DNA of 6,429 nt from Dehalococcoidia bacterium (GTDB taxonomy: Bacteria > Chloroflexota > Dehalococcoidia > JACPQF01). Below, one piece after another: positions 6,002-6,429 of the stretch. The notes beneath the pieces were generated by a model. It was given only the letters and a program-made list of their open reading frames with translations, searched no databases and was not told the origin of the DNA. The translations under genes were made by a program, and so were the position numbers. The stretch lies in NCBI GenBank assembly GCA_030650265.1, contig JAUSEJ010000054.1, positions 1 to 6,429 of the forward strand, given 5' to 3'. Numbering within the stretch: position 1 is the stretch's first letter; every line of letters starts with the position of its first letter.

Positions 6002-6429
6002 ATGACGCAAAGACGCGTATTTCCTCTGCGTGGAGGAGAGTTTGCCGGGTCTAAGGCATCACTGAGAAAGGGTTTGGTGGCAAGGCGATTCTTTGGTCTC
6101 GTTGTCGTGATCATGATGATCGGCGTACCGCTGCTGTCAGCTTGTTCGAACGACTCGACCACATCTACGACGCCAACGGCGCCGAGTGGGCCTAGTGGCA
6201 GTCTGACTATCGCCGTTAACTTCCGAAATGGTGGGCTTGATCCGATGGTCAATACCCCCAATACGCTCCAGACCATGGCAATGGAGATCTATGACGCTTT
6301 GGTCGAGCTGACTCCAGAGGCGGTGGCGAGGCCAGGGATCGCCGAGCGATGGGAGATTGCCACCGATGGCTTGAGCCACACCTTTTTCATCCGGAAGGGC
6401 GTCAAGTTCCAGGACGGCACTGACCTCAC
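6002..6429 (+). CDS. ABC transporter solute-binding lipoprotein, family 5 (peptide/nickel type), 5' part only
   Basis: The first 142 codons of an open frame that runs past the window end. Family 5 binding proteins are exported, lipid-anchored outside the membrane, and deliver oligopeptides, nickel, opines or sugars to a two-permease, two-ATPase importer. The N-terminus has a basic stretch (KASLRKGLVARRF), a hydrophobic core (GLVVVIMMIGVPLL) and a lipobox LLSAC with the lipidated Cys at 48. A Ser/Thr/Pro linker (49-66) follows, then the family-typical start SLTIAVNF, a GIAERWEIATDGLSHTF block (112-128) and FIRKGVKFQDGTDL (129-142). The signal peptide is long from ATG 6002; GTG 6077 would give a more usual 23 residues, but has the poorer ribosome site. 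Permease and ATPase genes would be expected beyond the window. The substrate cannot be read from this portion. Confidence 0.9.
   Translation, partial: MTQRRVFPLRGGEFAGSKASLRKGLVARRFFGLVVVIMMIGVPLLSACSNDSTTSTTPTAPSGPSGSLTIAVNFRNGGLDPMVNTPNTLQTMAMEIYDALVELTPEAVARPGIAERWEIATDGLSHTFFIRKGVKFQDGTDL

Noticed and set aside
1..6429. CRISPR array, tRNA or rRNA gene, insertion sequence
   Set aside because: No spaced direct-repeat array, no cloverleaf or rRNA-like segment, and no transposase-like frame was found on either strand.

Overview
The window carries three plus-strand genes in a row and looks like an anaerobic or facultatively anaerobic bacterium. Chloroflexota (Anaerolineae-like) is the best guess. 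That placement rests on three things: a very large ATPase-TPR-LuxR regulator, a GTAGGGGCG...CGCCCCTAC palindrome between genes, and a GGGTGGAGGGTTGAGGGTGGAG-type palindrome inside a gene. From memory, all three are common in that phylum. It is an inference and not proven here.

Region 1 (36-2423) is an intact glycyl radical enzyme of the pyruvate formate-lyase superfamily, 795 aa, with a thiyl cysteine (C437) and a C-terminal glycyl radical site (G768). Its active-site loop is unusual. Where dehydratase- and lyase-type members read G-C-V-E-P, this one reads G-C-M-R-W, so the catalytic Glu is replaced by Arg. The substrate cannot be named. No radical-SAM activase is in the window.

Region 2 (2424-2773) is non-coding or nearly so. 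It holds a small GNRA-type stem-loop at the stop codon, a 15-bp perfect palindrome, a plausible sigma-70 promoter (TGGACG, 17 bp, TATAAT), and a doubtful 59-codon ORF.

Region 3 (2774-5902) is one 1042-codon reading frame for a LAL-type regulator: Walker A and B, TPR-like helices and a C-terminal LuxR helix-turn-helix. It is broken by exactly two in-frame stops, TAA at 3143 and TAG at 4715, with no frameshift. It may be a young pseudogene, a sequencing or assembly artefact, or a split gene. The TAG lies within a Shine-Dalgarno-like AGGAAGG that is well placed for a TTG or GTG restart, so the TPR-HTH piece could be made alone. A palindromic repeat is also carried in frame inside this gene.

Region 4 (5903-6429) is a short promoter region followed by the 5' part of a lipoprotein solute-binding protein of a peptide/nickel-type (family 5) ABC importer, which runs off the window. 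The promoter region has tandem ATTGGGTAAT repeats, a small palindrome and an extended -10 without a good -35.

The order enzyme, regulator, importer suggests, but does not prove, a catabolic locus in which the regulator controls uptake and radical-based breakdown of an organic substrate.
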